Shown: positions 1 to 8,007 of the stretch, one piece after another | Layout of the letters: every line of letters starts with the position of its first letter | Position numbering within the stretch: the stretch's first letter is position 1 | NCBI RefSeq assembly: GCF_014197535.1 | Contig: NZ_JACIFV010000017.1 | Span: 80,173-144,172, forward strand | Source of the DNA: Rhizobium aethiopicum | GTDB taxonomy: Bacteria; Pseudomonadota; Alphaproteobacteria; Rhizobiales; Rhizobiaceae | Direction: 5' to 3' | Length of the DNA stretch: 64,000 bases | The notes under the pieces: model-generated | Told to the model about the DNA's origin: nothing | What the model saw: the letters and a program-made list of their open reading frames with translations, nothing else | Database searches by the model: none | Position numbers and translations under genes: made by a program

Positions 1-1
1 G

Positions 2-331
2 CCGGCCAAGATCGGCGCTGTCCGGGAGAAGATGAAGCGGTTATGGCCGAGAGCGGATACCCGCATCGCCCATGCCTGGGGCGGAACCTTCGGCGAAACG
101 GCCGATGGCCTGCCGCTGATCGGCCCGACGCCCGGGATGCCGCATGTCTTCGCCGCCCACGGCTATGGCGGCAACGGCATCACCTTCTCCTATCTCGCCG
201 CCCAGATGATCGGGGCGATGATTGCCGGGATCTACCGCGACTGGTTCGAGGACTTTGCGCTCGATCGGGAAGGACCAGGGATACGGCGGTTTGGAGACGA
301 TAGGTTGGGAGCTGGGGATGCGTTGCGGTAG
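2..331 (+). CDS. FAD-dependent oxidoreductase (DAO family), C-terminal part
   Basis: Partial gene cut by the left edge; the reading frame is open from base 2 to the stop at 329-331. The C-terminal stretch carries the pattern typical of D-amino-acid-oxidase/GlpO-fold flavoenzymes: a WGG-TFG segment, then DGLPLIGP, then AAHGYGGNGITFS, which in this family closes over the FAD. Such enzymes oxidise amines or amino acids with FAD. The N-terminal dinucleotide-binding motif lies outside the window, so the substrate cannot be named. The last 20 or so residues are polar and poorly conserved. Confidence 0.75.
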   Translation, partial: PAKIGAVREKMKRLWPRADTRIAHAWGGTFGETADGLPLIGPTPGMPHVFAAHGYGGNGITFSYLAAQMIGAMIAGIYRDWFEDFALDREGPGIRRFGDDRLGAGDALR

Positions 332-385
332 AGGCTTCGCTTTGGCTATTGTGCCGTGCCACACGGCACAGCTTCAGCCGCAGCC

Positions 386-1171
386 CTACTCGGTCGTCTT
401 GTCGTCGCCCACATCCTCGACATCCTTCAGACGAACGAACGCCGTGCCCTTCATCTTGAGATCGACCAGTGCCTTCGCCACTCCCTCGCCCGCCGCATGG
501 GTGGGCTGGTTGATGTGGGAGATGACGACATCGCCGTCCTTGGCCGAGGCGATGCGTTTTTCGGTGATCGCTGCACCGAGCAGTGAGCCGCCGTCGCCGT
601 TTACCGAGTAGCCGGCGATGCGATAGCCCATGGTGCGGATCTCGCCGATCGCGGAAAGATCGTATTTGGCCGTGGAGCCGCGGAACCAGTGCGGCGCGGG
701 AATGCCGGCTGCGACCATGGCGGCGGCGCCGCCTTCGACCTCCTGCTTTACCGCCTGCGGCGAGCCGGCCGAGGCAATGCCATAGACGAGCGTCGGCGTA
801 TCGACGGCCGGAATATGGTTCTCGCCGTGGTTTTCGAGCTCGAAGAGATCCGGATTCTGCAGGAAGACGGCAAGGGCTTGCGGGTTGCGCTTCAGCCAGC
901 GGGCGGTGATGAAGATCGTTGCCGGAATGCGCTCGCGCACCAGAGTCGAAAGGATGCGTTCGTCCGCCTGGCCCATGCAGGCGTCGAAGGTCAGCGCGAT
1001 GCGGGCATGGCCCGCTATGTTGGAACGGGCGATATGCAGATGCGGTTCGACGAGCTTGATCGCCGGCGCCTTCGAGAGCGGCGCAGCCGGCGGCGCCAAC
1101 GACAACTCGTCCGCCGATGCGGCTGAGATCGCGGCCAGAAGGAACGCCGAAGCGACGAGGATGCGGTTCAT
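386..1171 (-). CDS. polysaccharide deacetylase family protein (NodB fold), secreted
   Basis: 261 residues with an N-terminal signal peptide ending near ASA-DE (residue 21). NodB-homology signatures are present in order: LTFDACMG (motif 1, about residue 61), HGENH (motif 2, the H-x3-H zinc ligands, about residue 115) and WFRGSTAKYD (motif 3). Members remove acetyl groups from polysaccharides or peptidoglycan in the periplasm or cell wall. Motif 1 is unusual: the second Asp of the usual TFDD, a metal ligand, is Ala here. The gene stands alone, convergent with the flavoenzyme upstream. Fold call is firm; substrate and activity are open. Confidence 0.75.
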   Translation of the reverse strand: MNRILVASAFLLAAISAASADELSLAPPAAPLSKAPAIKLVEPHLHIARSNIAGHARIALTFDACMGQADERILSTLVRERIPATIFITARWLKRNPQALAVFLQNPDLFELENHGENHIPAVDTPTLVYGIASAGSPQAVKQEVEGGAAAMVAAGIPAPHWFRGSTAKYDLSAIGEIRTMGYRIAGYSVNGDGGSLLGAAITEKRIASAKDGDVVISHINQPTHAAGEGVAKALVDLKMKGTAFVRLKDVEDVGDDKTTE

Positions 1172-1272
1172 ATCAGGGCTTCTGAGGTTCGGTCCGGCGA
1201 TTCTAGCGGGTACTTTTGCATGGCGCCATGTGGCCGGATGTCACCGCAGCCGCCCGGACACATGCAACAGCA

Positions 1273-1662
1273 TCAATCGTAGAGATAATATTTGTCCCAC
1301 TTCTCGCGCGGCACCTTCTCGCCGATCTGATAGTCGAGTTCGCGCACGTTGATATGTTGTGGGCCGGTGATGCAATTGTAGGAGAGATGATACCAGTCGC
1401 CCTTGCTGCGGAAGACCGCGCCCGGCGCCTGCAGCGAATTGTCGCCGGCGATCGGATCCTTGAACGTATAGGCGATGACCTTGTCGGGCTTGAAGCCGGT
1501 ACTGTCCTTATTGATGCGACTCATCGCTTCCGTGTCGCAGCTCTGTTCCAGGCGGGTCGAAGGATCGAGTTTTTCCAGCTGCTTCTTGATGGCCGGGTCG
1601 ACGGCAAAAGCGGGGGCAGCCAAGCCGGCCAGGGATACAAACAGGAGCAGACGTTTCGGCAT
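1273..1662 (-). CDS. DUF930 domain-containing periplasmic protein
   Basis: 129 residues with a clear signal peptide (LLLFVSLAGLAAPAFA, cut before VDP). The mature part has KKQLEKLDPSTRLEQSCD near its start and two cysteines (in QSCDTE and YNCITG) that could form a disulfide in the periplasm. The pattern matches the DUF930 family, small exported proteins common in Rhizobiales with no known function. The 3' end (WDKYYLYD) is 101 bases from the start of the deacetylase-like gene, on the same strand, so co-transcription is possible. Confidence 0.7.
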   Translation of the reverse strand: MPKRLLLFVSLAGLAAPAFAVDPAIKKQLEKLDPSTRLEQSCDTEAMSRINKDSTGFKPDKVIAYTFKDPIAGDNSLQAPGAVFRSKGDWYHLSYNCITGPQHINVRELDYQIGEKVPREKWDKYYLYD

Positions 1663-1904
1663 TGCGAAGGAAATCCCTTACTGTTGTACAGTCTTCATCC
1701 TGCCACCGGCGGCTTGCCGGGGGCTGGGCACGTGCAAAATTCGCTCTGTGATAGCGGACCTCCTTAAATATTGTGGTGACATCAAGGCAGGGCGGGCGGT
1801 GCCGTCTCCTCGACTGTGGACGGTCGCCTGCACCCTTGGCGCTTGATCCGGCGGCGGCGCGCCTCTATCTCTTGCCAACCCGACATTCCACCGGAGCCAA
1901 TTCC

Positions 1905-4013
1905 TTGTCCGTTTTCAAGAGCCTGCCGACACCGCCCGCCGCACCGAAAAAGCCCCTCTCCGATACGCGCCACGGCATTACCCGCACGGACGACTATGCC
2001 TGGCTGCGCGCCGACAACTGGCAGGCGATGTTCAAGGATCCGTCGATCCTCGACCCCGAGATCCGCCGGCATCTCGAAGCCGAAAACGCCTATATGAACG
2101 CGGCGATGGAAGACACCAAGCCGCTGCAGAAGGCGCTGTTTTCGGAGATGCGCGGCCGCATCAAGGAAGACGACAGCTCGGTACCGATGAAAGATGGCGC
2201 CTATGCCTACGGCACTTTCTTTGTGACCGGAGGCGAACAGCCGCGCTATTTCCGCATTCCCCGGGACGGCGACGTCGCCGACGAGGCGATCCGCACCGTG
2301 CTGCTCGACGGCGACAAGGAGGCATCAGGCAAAGCGTATTTCCGCCTCGCCGGCCTCGACCATTCGAGCGACCACAGCCGCGGCATCTGGGGCTATGACG
2401 ACAAGGGATCGGAGTTCTTCACGCTGCAGGTGCGCGATCTCGCGACCGGTGAAGATCTTGCGGACCGGATCCAGAATACCGGCGGCGGCGGCGTCTGGGC
2501 GCCAGACGGCAAGAGCTTCTTCTATTCGGCGCTCGACGAAAACCACCGGCCCTCCAAGGTGTTCCACCACATCCTCGGCCGGCCGCAGTCGGAAGACCGG
2601 CTGGTCTATGAGGAAGCGGATGCCGGCTTCTTCATGGGCGTCGGCGGCTCGCTGCTCGACGACTTCATCTATATCGACATTCACGACCACGAGACCAGCG
2701 AATACCGGCTGCTGTCGACCAAGGATCTGACGGCCGAGCCGAAGCTGGTGGCGGCGCGCGAGGAAGGCATCGAATATTCGCTGACCGAGGGCGGCGACGT
2801 CTTCTACATCCTGACCAATGACGCCGGCGCCAAGGATTTCAAGATTATGGAAGCGCCGGTCAACAATCCGGTCAAAGAGAACTGGCGCGAAGTCGTCGCC
2901 CACAAGCCCGGCACGTTGATCATCAGCCATATGGCCTATGCCCGTCATCTTCTGTGGCTGGAGCGTAAGGATGGACTGCCGCGGATCATGATCCGCGATC
3001 GGGCGACCGGCGAGGAACATGCGATCGCCTTTGCCGAGGAGGCCTATTCACTCGGGCTTTCGGGCGCGGCGGAATACGACACCGACGTCATCCGCTTCTC
3101 CTATTCCTCGATGACGACGCCGTCGCAGCTCTACGACTACAATATGGTGACGCGCGAGCGCACATTGCTGAAGACGCAGGAGGTTCCCTCCGGCCACAAT
3201 CCCGACGACTACGTCACCCGCCGCGTCTTCGCCCCGGCATGGGACGGCGAGACGGTGCCGGTCACGCTGCTCTATCGTAGGGATACACCGCTCGACGGCA
3301 GCGCGCCCTGCCTGCTTTACGGCTACGGCGCCTACGGCATCACCATTCCGGCCGGCTTCAACACCAATTGCCTGTCGCTTGCCGACCGCGGCTTCGTCTA
3401 TGCCATCGCCCATATCCGCGGCGGCAAGGACAAGGGCTTTGCCTGGTACGAAGACGGAAAGATGGGCAAGAAGACGAATAGCTTCAAGGACTTCGTCGCC
3501 GCGGCGGACTATCTGAATCAACAGAAGTTCACCTCTTACGCGAAGATCATCGCCGAAGGCGGATCGGCCGGCGGCATGCTGATGGGCGCCGTCGCCAACA
3601 TGGCGCCGGAGAAGTTCGCCGGCATCATCGCCGCCGTCCCCTTCGTCGACGTGCTCAACACGATGCTTGATGACACGCTGCCGCTGACCCCACCGGAATG
3701 GCCGGAATGGGGCAATCCGATCGACAGCCGCGAAGAATACGAGCAGATCGCAGCCTATTCGCCCTATGACAATGTCGAGGCAAAGGCCTACCCGCCGATC
3801 CTGGCGCTCGGCGGCCTGACCGATCCGCGCGTCACCTATTGGGAGCCGGCCAAGTGGGTGGCGAAACTGCGCGACAAGACAACCGGCGAGGCGCCGATCC
3901 TGCTCAAGACCAACATGGACGCCGGCCATGGCGGGGCGTCGGGACGGTTCCAGCGGCTGGAAGAGATTGCGTTCGAGTATGCATTTGCGATCAAGGTGGC
4001 TGGGAAGATGTGA
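1905..4013 (+). CDS. ptrB: oligopeptidase B / S9 family serine peptidase
   Basis: Prolyl-oligopeptidase family enzyme that cuts short peptides after basic residues in the cytoplasm. N-terminal beta-propeller (about residues 1-400), then an alpha/beta-hydrolase domain with the nucleophile motif GGSAGG, the Asp in LGGLTDPRV and the His in DAGHGG near the C terminus, so the Ser-Asp-His triad is complete. I chose the TTG start at 1905 (protein about 702 residues, normal for the family, beginning SVFKSLPTPP). An in-frame ATG at 1773 would add 44 Arg/Pro-rich residues that do not look like the family. No signal peptide is seen from the chosen start. Confidence 0.88.
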   Translation: MSVFKSLPTPPAAPKKPLSDTRHGITRTDDYAWLRADNWQAMFKDPSILDPEIRRHLEAENAYMNAAMEDTKPLQKALFSEMRGRIKEDDSSVPMKDGAYAYGTFFVTGGEQPRYFRIPRDGDVADEAIRTVLLDGDKEASGKAYFRLAGLDHSSDHSRGIWGYDDKGSEFFTLQVRDLATGEDLADRIQNTGGGGVWAPDGKSFFYSALDENHRPSKVFHHILGRPQSEDRLVYEEADAGFFMGVGGSLLDDFIYIDIHDHETSEYRLLSTKDLTAEPKLVAAREEGIEYSLTEGGDVFYILTNDAGAKDFKIMEAPVNNPVKENWREVVAHKPGTLIISHMAYARHLLWLERKDGLPRIMIRDRATGEEHAIAFAEEAYSLGLSGAAEYDTDVIRFSYSSMTTPSQLYDYNMVTRERTLLKTQEVPSGHNPDDYVTRRVFAPAWDGETVPVTLLYRRDTPLDGSAPCLLYGYGAYGITIPAGFNTNCLSLADRGFVYAIAHIRGGKDKGFAWYEDGKMGKKTNSFKDFVAAADYLNQQKFTSYAKIIAEGGSAGGMLMGAVANMAPEKFAGIIAAVPFVDVLNTMLDDTLPLTPPEWPEWGNPIDSREEYEQIAAYSPYDNVEAKAYPPILALGGLTDPRVTYWEPAKWVAKLRDKTTGEAPILLKTNMDAGHGGASGRFQRLEEIAFEYAFAIKVAGKM

Positions 4014-4049
4014 GGTGGCGGCGACGGCACAAGATCGAGCGAGAGAGAA

Positions 4050-4574
4050 ATGCCAGTCTACATCGCCCTCCTCCGCGCGATAAACGTCGGCGGCACCGGC
4101 TCGCTGCCGATGGCTGAACTCAAGGTGATCTGCGAAGGCCTCGGCTTTACCGACGTGAAAACCTACTTCCAGAGCGGCAATGTGCTTTTCCGCTCTGACG
4201 AGACTGAGAAGGCGGTCGCGGAAAAACTCGACGCCGCGCTCGGACAAAAGATGGGCAAGCGGCCGGGCGTGATGGTGCGCAGCCGGAAAGAGCTCGAGGC
4301 GATTGCCGCCAACGCGCCCTTTGTCGATGCCAAGCCGAATTTCCTGCTCGTCACCTTCCTGCCCGAAAAGGCGTCCGGCGATGCGCTCGATAAAATGGTG
4401 GCGCCCGATGGCGAGGAGGCGAAGCTCGCCGGCCGGGAGATCTACGTGTACTACCCCAACGGGTCCGGCCGCTCGAAGCTGAAGCTGCCTGCGCTTAAAT
4501 CAGGCACCTCGCGCAATCTCAATACCGTGCGCAAGCTTGCGGAAATGGCCGCTGACATGGAGAACAAGATCTGA
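4050..4574 (+). CDS. DUF1697 domain-containing protein
   Basis: 174-residue soluble protein. The start YIALLRAINVGG, the following PMAEL--ICEGLGF and YFQSGNVLF are the hallmark of DUF1697, a widespread family of unknown function, sometimes with an RNA/DNA-binding-like fold. It ends with TSRNLNTVRKLAEMA, the usual C-terminal helix. The start lies 36 bases downstream of the oligopeptidase stop, with a purine-rich GAGAGAG before the ATG, so the two may be co-transcribed. No catalytic role can be read from the sequence. Confidence 0.8.
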   Translation: MPVYIALLRAINVGGTGSLPMAELKVICEGLGFTDVKTYFQSGNVLFRSDETEKAVAEKLDAALGQKMGKRPGVMVRSRKELEAIAANAPFVDAKPNFLLVTFLPEKASGDALDKMVAPDGEEAKLAGREIYVYYPNGSGRSKLKLPALKSGTSRNLNTVRKLAEMAADMENKI

Positions 4575-4659
4575 GAACAAGGATTAAGAACGGCTGCGTC
4601 GCGCGGAATTTGATTCAGGCGAAGCGCCTCAAGTGCTTGTTTTCATGGCGCCGCTTTTC

Positions 4660-6105
4660 TCAAGAAGCATCTTTGGCCCGCTTGGCCTTGTAGCCGCTAA
4701 TCTCCTCGCCCGCCGTCGCCGAGAAGCGCAGATTCCAGACGGTCGCGGTGATCGAGATGAGGGTGACGACAATGAAGGCAGTAGAGAAATCGTCCAGCGA
4801 CGGCGTTTCGACATTGTTGAAGGCCATGGAACCGTGCAGCGCCAAGGCCCCGATGCAGATACCGAGCGACAGCATCAGCTGCTGGATCGTGGTGTAGAAG
4901 CTGGTGGCCGAGCTCATCCGCTCCTTGTCGATCTCGTCATAGGCGATGGTGTTGTAGGCGGTGAACTGGAACGACAGGAAGAAGGCGCTGAGCACCAGGA
5001 CGACGAAGATCAGCGGCGTCGGCCAGTCCGGCCGAAAGGCGGCGCAGAGGGCATAACCGGCCGTGCCGAGGATGCCGTTGAGGACCAAGCTTCGGCGGAA
5101 ACCGAGCCGGCTGAAGACGAACCGCGCCATCGGCTTCATGGCGAGCGCGCCGAGCGCGGTTGATATGACGATCTGGCCGGCCGCGGCGGCGGAGAGGCCG
5201 AAGCCGATCTGGAAGAGCAGCGGCAGCAGGAAAGGCTGGGCACCCTGGGTGATGCGCGTCAGCGAACCGGCGATGACCGAGGTGCCGAAACTCGGCACCT
5301 TCATCAGCGAAAAATCCATGATCGGCGACGGATGCCTGCGGGCATGCCTCAAATAGCCGATGCCGAAAATGAGGCCGAGGGCGATCAGGAAAATCGAGAA
5401 AGCGCCCTCGCCCTCATGGCTCGACATTTCGAAGCCGAAGAGCAGCGAGCCGAGCGAGATGCCAGAGAGGACGAAGCCGACCATATCGAAGGGGCCGGCC
5501 GCCTTGCCTTTGACCTCGTCGATATAGATCGAGACGAAGATCACGCCGATAATGCCGATCGGCACGTTGATGTAGAAGATCCAGCGCCAGTCGAGATAGG
5601 TGACGATGAAGCCGCCGAGCGGTGGGCCGACGATCGGGCCGATCAGCGCCGGCACCAGCAGCCAGGACATGGCGCTGACCATATCCTTGCGGGCGACGCT
5701 GCGCATCAGCACCAGCCGGCCGACCGGCATCATCATTGCGCCGCCCATGCCCTGCAGCAGCCGGGCCAGCACCAGGAAGGGCAGCGTCGGCGCGAGCGCG
5801 CAGAGGATAGAGCCGATGACGAAGACTGCTATGGCGGCACGGAAAACGGTGCGCGAGCCGAAACTGTCCGCCATCCGGCCGCTGGCCGGAATGAAGATCG
5901 CCAGGCTGAGGAGATAGGAGGTCAGTGAGATCGACATCGCCGGCGCGCTGACGGCGAAATCGCGCGCCATGGTCGGCAGCGCGGTCGCCAGCACGGTCGC
6001 ATCGATATTTTCCATCAGCATCGCACTCGCGACGATCATCGCGATCACGCGGAAATTGGGCGCGGCGCGCCGCACCATCGGCGCCTGGTAAATCTGATCC
6101 GACAT
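4660..6105 (-). CDS. MFS transporter, DHA2-type multidrug efflux pump
   Basis: 481 residues, almost entirely hydrophobic helices. The N-terminal half has VDATVLATALPTMARDF-like (here IDATVLATALPTMARDF), then LLSLAIFIPASGRMADSFGSR, the loop 2-3 motif of proton-driven major facilitator antiporters, and PVGRLVLMRSV with LLVPALIGPIVGPPLGGFI, the motif C region typical of 14-helix drug/H+ antiporters. It probably exports lipophilic compounds across the inner membrane. No HlyD-type adaptor or regulator lies next to it, unlike the pump at 26.9-29.8 kb. Substrate unknown. Confidence 0.85.
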   Translation of the reverse strand: MSDQIYQAPMVRRAAPNFRVIAMIVASAMLMENIDATVLATALPTMARDFAVSAPAMSISLTSYLLSLAIFIPASGRMADSFGSRTVFRAAIAVFVIGSILCALAPTLPFLVLARLLQGMGGAMMMPVGRLVLMRSVARKDMVSAMSWLLVPALIGPIVGPPLGGFIVTYLDWRWIFYINVPIGIIGVIFVSIYIDEVKGKAAGPFDMVGFVLSGISLGSLLFGFEMSSHEGEGAFSIFLIALGLIFGIGYLRHARRHPSPIMDFSLMKVPSFGTSVIAGSLTRITQGAQPFLLPLLFQIGFGLSAAAAGQIVISTALGALAMKPMARFVFSRLGFRRSLVLNGILGTAGYALCAAFRPDWPTPLIFVVLVLSAFFLSFQFTAYNTIAYDEIDKERMSSATSFYTTIQQLMLSLGICIGALALHGSMAFNNVETPSLDDFSTAFIVVTLISITATVWNLRFSATAGEEISGYKAKRAKDAS

Positions 6106-6365
6106 CGTGCGGAATCACTCACGGTGGCGCGGCGGAGCAGAGAAAGCAGCAAGGCCGCGGGGATGACATGGCGCAGGGCCAAGGGGAGACGATCTGCTAT
6201 ACGCCCGAGATCATGGCGAGGCTATGTCCTTTATGGCAAAGCAGCTTTGACGAGAGGTAAAAGCGGATCACGATTCCTTGCATCGGCGCGATCTGCGTGA
6301 CAGCCGATCGATCCAGCGCGCAAGGCCGGCTTGCGCCCGCGTCACCCCGGCCCTACCTATGAACA

Positions 6366-7868
6366 ATGACCTCGACCCCGCAGAAAATCCGGTCCGGTGC
6401 GGCCTTTCCGTTCGACAACAGCTATGTCGGCTTGCCCGAGCGCTTCTTTGCGCCGCAAACGCCGACGCCGGTGAGCGAGCCTTGGCTGATCAAGTTGAAC
6501 GAACCGCTGGCCGCCGAGCTCGGGCTTGACGTCGAGGCGCTGCGACGCGATGGCGCGGCGATCTTTTCCGGCAATCTCGTTCCCGAAGGGGCCGAGCCGC
6601 TGGCGATGGCCTATGCGGGGCATCAGTTCGGCGGCTTCTCGCCGCAGCTCGGCGATGGGCGGGCGATCCTGCTCGGCGAGGTGGTCGACCGCAGCGGCAA
6701 GCGCTTCGACATCCAGCTGAAGGGCGCGGGGCCGACGCCTTTTTCACGCCGCGGTGACGGGCGGGCGGCGATCGGGCCGGTACTCAGAGAATATATCATA
6801 AGCGAGGCGATGTTCGCGCTCGGCATTCCCGCCACACGGGCGCTGGCGGCGGTGACGACGGGCGAACCGGTCTATCGCGAAGAGGTACTGCCGGGCGCGG
6901 TCTTCACCCGGGTCGCGGCAAGCCATATCAGGGTCGGCACCTTCCAGTATTTCGCGGCACGGGGCGACACCGACGGTGTTCGGGCGCTCGCCGATTACGT
7001 GATCGACCGGCACTATCCCGCGCTGAAAGAGACCGAGGCACCCTATCTCCGCCTGTTCGAGGCAGTTTCGGAGCGCCAGGCTGCGCTGATTGCCCGTTGG
7101 CTGCATGTTGGCTTCATCCATGGCGTGATGAACACCGACAATATGACGATCTCCGGCGAGACGATCGATTTCGGTCCCTGCGCCTTCATGGATGCCTATA
7201 ATGCGGCAACCGTCTTCTCGTCAATCGACCAGCACGGCCGTTATGCCTATGCCAACCAGCCGGCCATCGGCCAGTGGAATCTTGCCCGGCTCGGCGAGAC
7301 GCTGCTGCCGTTGATCGACGCCGAGCCGGACAAGGCGGTCGACAAGGCGAATGTGGTGATCCGGGCCTATGGCGAACGGTTCCAGGCGCATTGGCTGACC
7401 GGCATGCGGGCAAAGATCGGCCTTGCCGGGCAAGAGGATGGCGATCTCGACCTCGTCCAGGCGCTGCTGTCGCTAATGCAGGTGCAGGGCGCCGATTTCA
7501 CCCTGACCTTCCGGCGGCTCTCCGACCTTTCCGGTGATGACGGCGCAGAGCCTGCCTTTGCCGAGAGCTTCCGGGAGCCGGAGGCCTGTCGCCCTTGGCT
7601 CATGCAGTGGCGCGAGAGATTGTCGCGCGATCCGCAGACAGCGGCCGAACGCGCCAGCGCCATGCGCCGCGTCAACCCAGCCTTCATTCCCCGCAATCAC
7701 CGGGTCGAACAGGCGATCAAGGCTGCGGTCGAGCACGGCGATTTCTCGCTGTTCGAGGCGCTGCTCACCGTGCTGTCGAAGCCCTACGAAGACCAGCCGG
7801 ATTTCGCCGCATATATGGAGCCGCCGAAGCCGGAGGAACGGGTGCTGCAGACTTTCTGCGGGACGTAA
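6366..7868 (+). CDS. selO: protein adenylyltransferase SelO (YdiU/UPF0061)
   Basis: 500 residues, the usual size. SelO is a pseudokinase that transfers AMP to Ser/Thr/Tyr of proteins, linked to redox stress. Recognised by YAGHQFGGFSPQLGDGRAILLGE, the nucleotide-binding region with LKGAGPTPFSRRGDGRAAIGPV, the catalytic-loop segment HGVMNTDNM, and IDFGPCAFMD (the DFG equivalent). The C terminus ends in FCGT, so a cysteine sits near the end as in many SelO proteins. Start at the ATG giving MTSTPQKIRSG; an upstream ATG at 6359 is out of frame. Single gene, divergent from the MFS gene to its left. Confidence 0.92.
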   Translation: MTSTPQKIRSGAAFPFDNSYVGLPERFFAPQTPTPVSEPWLIKLNEPLAAELGLDVEALRRDGAAIFSGNLVPEGAEPLAMAYAGHQFGGFSPQLGDGRAILLGEVVDRSGKRFDIQLKGAGPTPFSRRGDGRAAIGPVLREYIISEAMFALGIPATRALAAVTTGEPVYREEVLPGAVFTRVAASHIRVGTFQYFAARGDTDGVRALADYVIDRHYPALKETEAPYLRLFEAVSERQAALIARWLHVGFIHGVMNTDNMTISGETIDFGPCAFMDAYNAATVFSSIDQHGRYAYANQPAIGQWNLARLGETLLPLIDAEPDKAVDKANVVIRAYGERFQAHWLTGMRAKIGLAGQEDGDLDLVQALLSLMQVQGADFTLTFRRLSDLSGDDGAEPAFAESFREPEACRPWLMQWRERLSRDPQTAAERASAMRRVNPAFIPRNHRVEQAIKAAVEHGDFSLFEALLTVLSKPYEDQPDFAAYMEPPKPEERVLQTFCGT

Positions 7869-8007
7869 GCGGCTTAACACAACCGTACCGTGACGTCCGG
7901 CTGCGGCAAGTGCGGCCGTTGAAAGGCATCCCCCTCGCTCTATCTGCCTGACCGGCGGCCTTTCCGCCGATCCCCCACCCCGGCTAGCCCAAGCGGGAGA
8001 CAGCCTT

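Noticed and set aside
1773..1904. N-terminal extension of oligopeptidase B from an in-frame ATG
   Set aside because: The 44 extra residues are Arg/Pro-rich with no family likeness, and a TTG start at 1905 gives the normal length.
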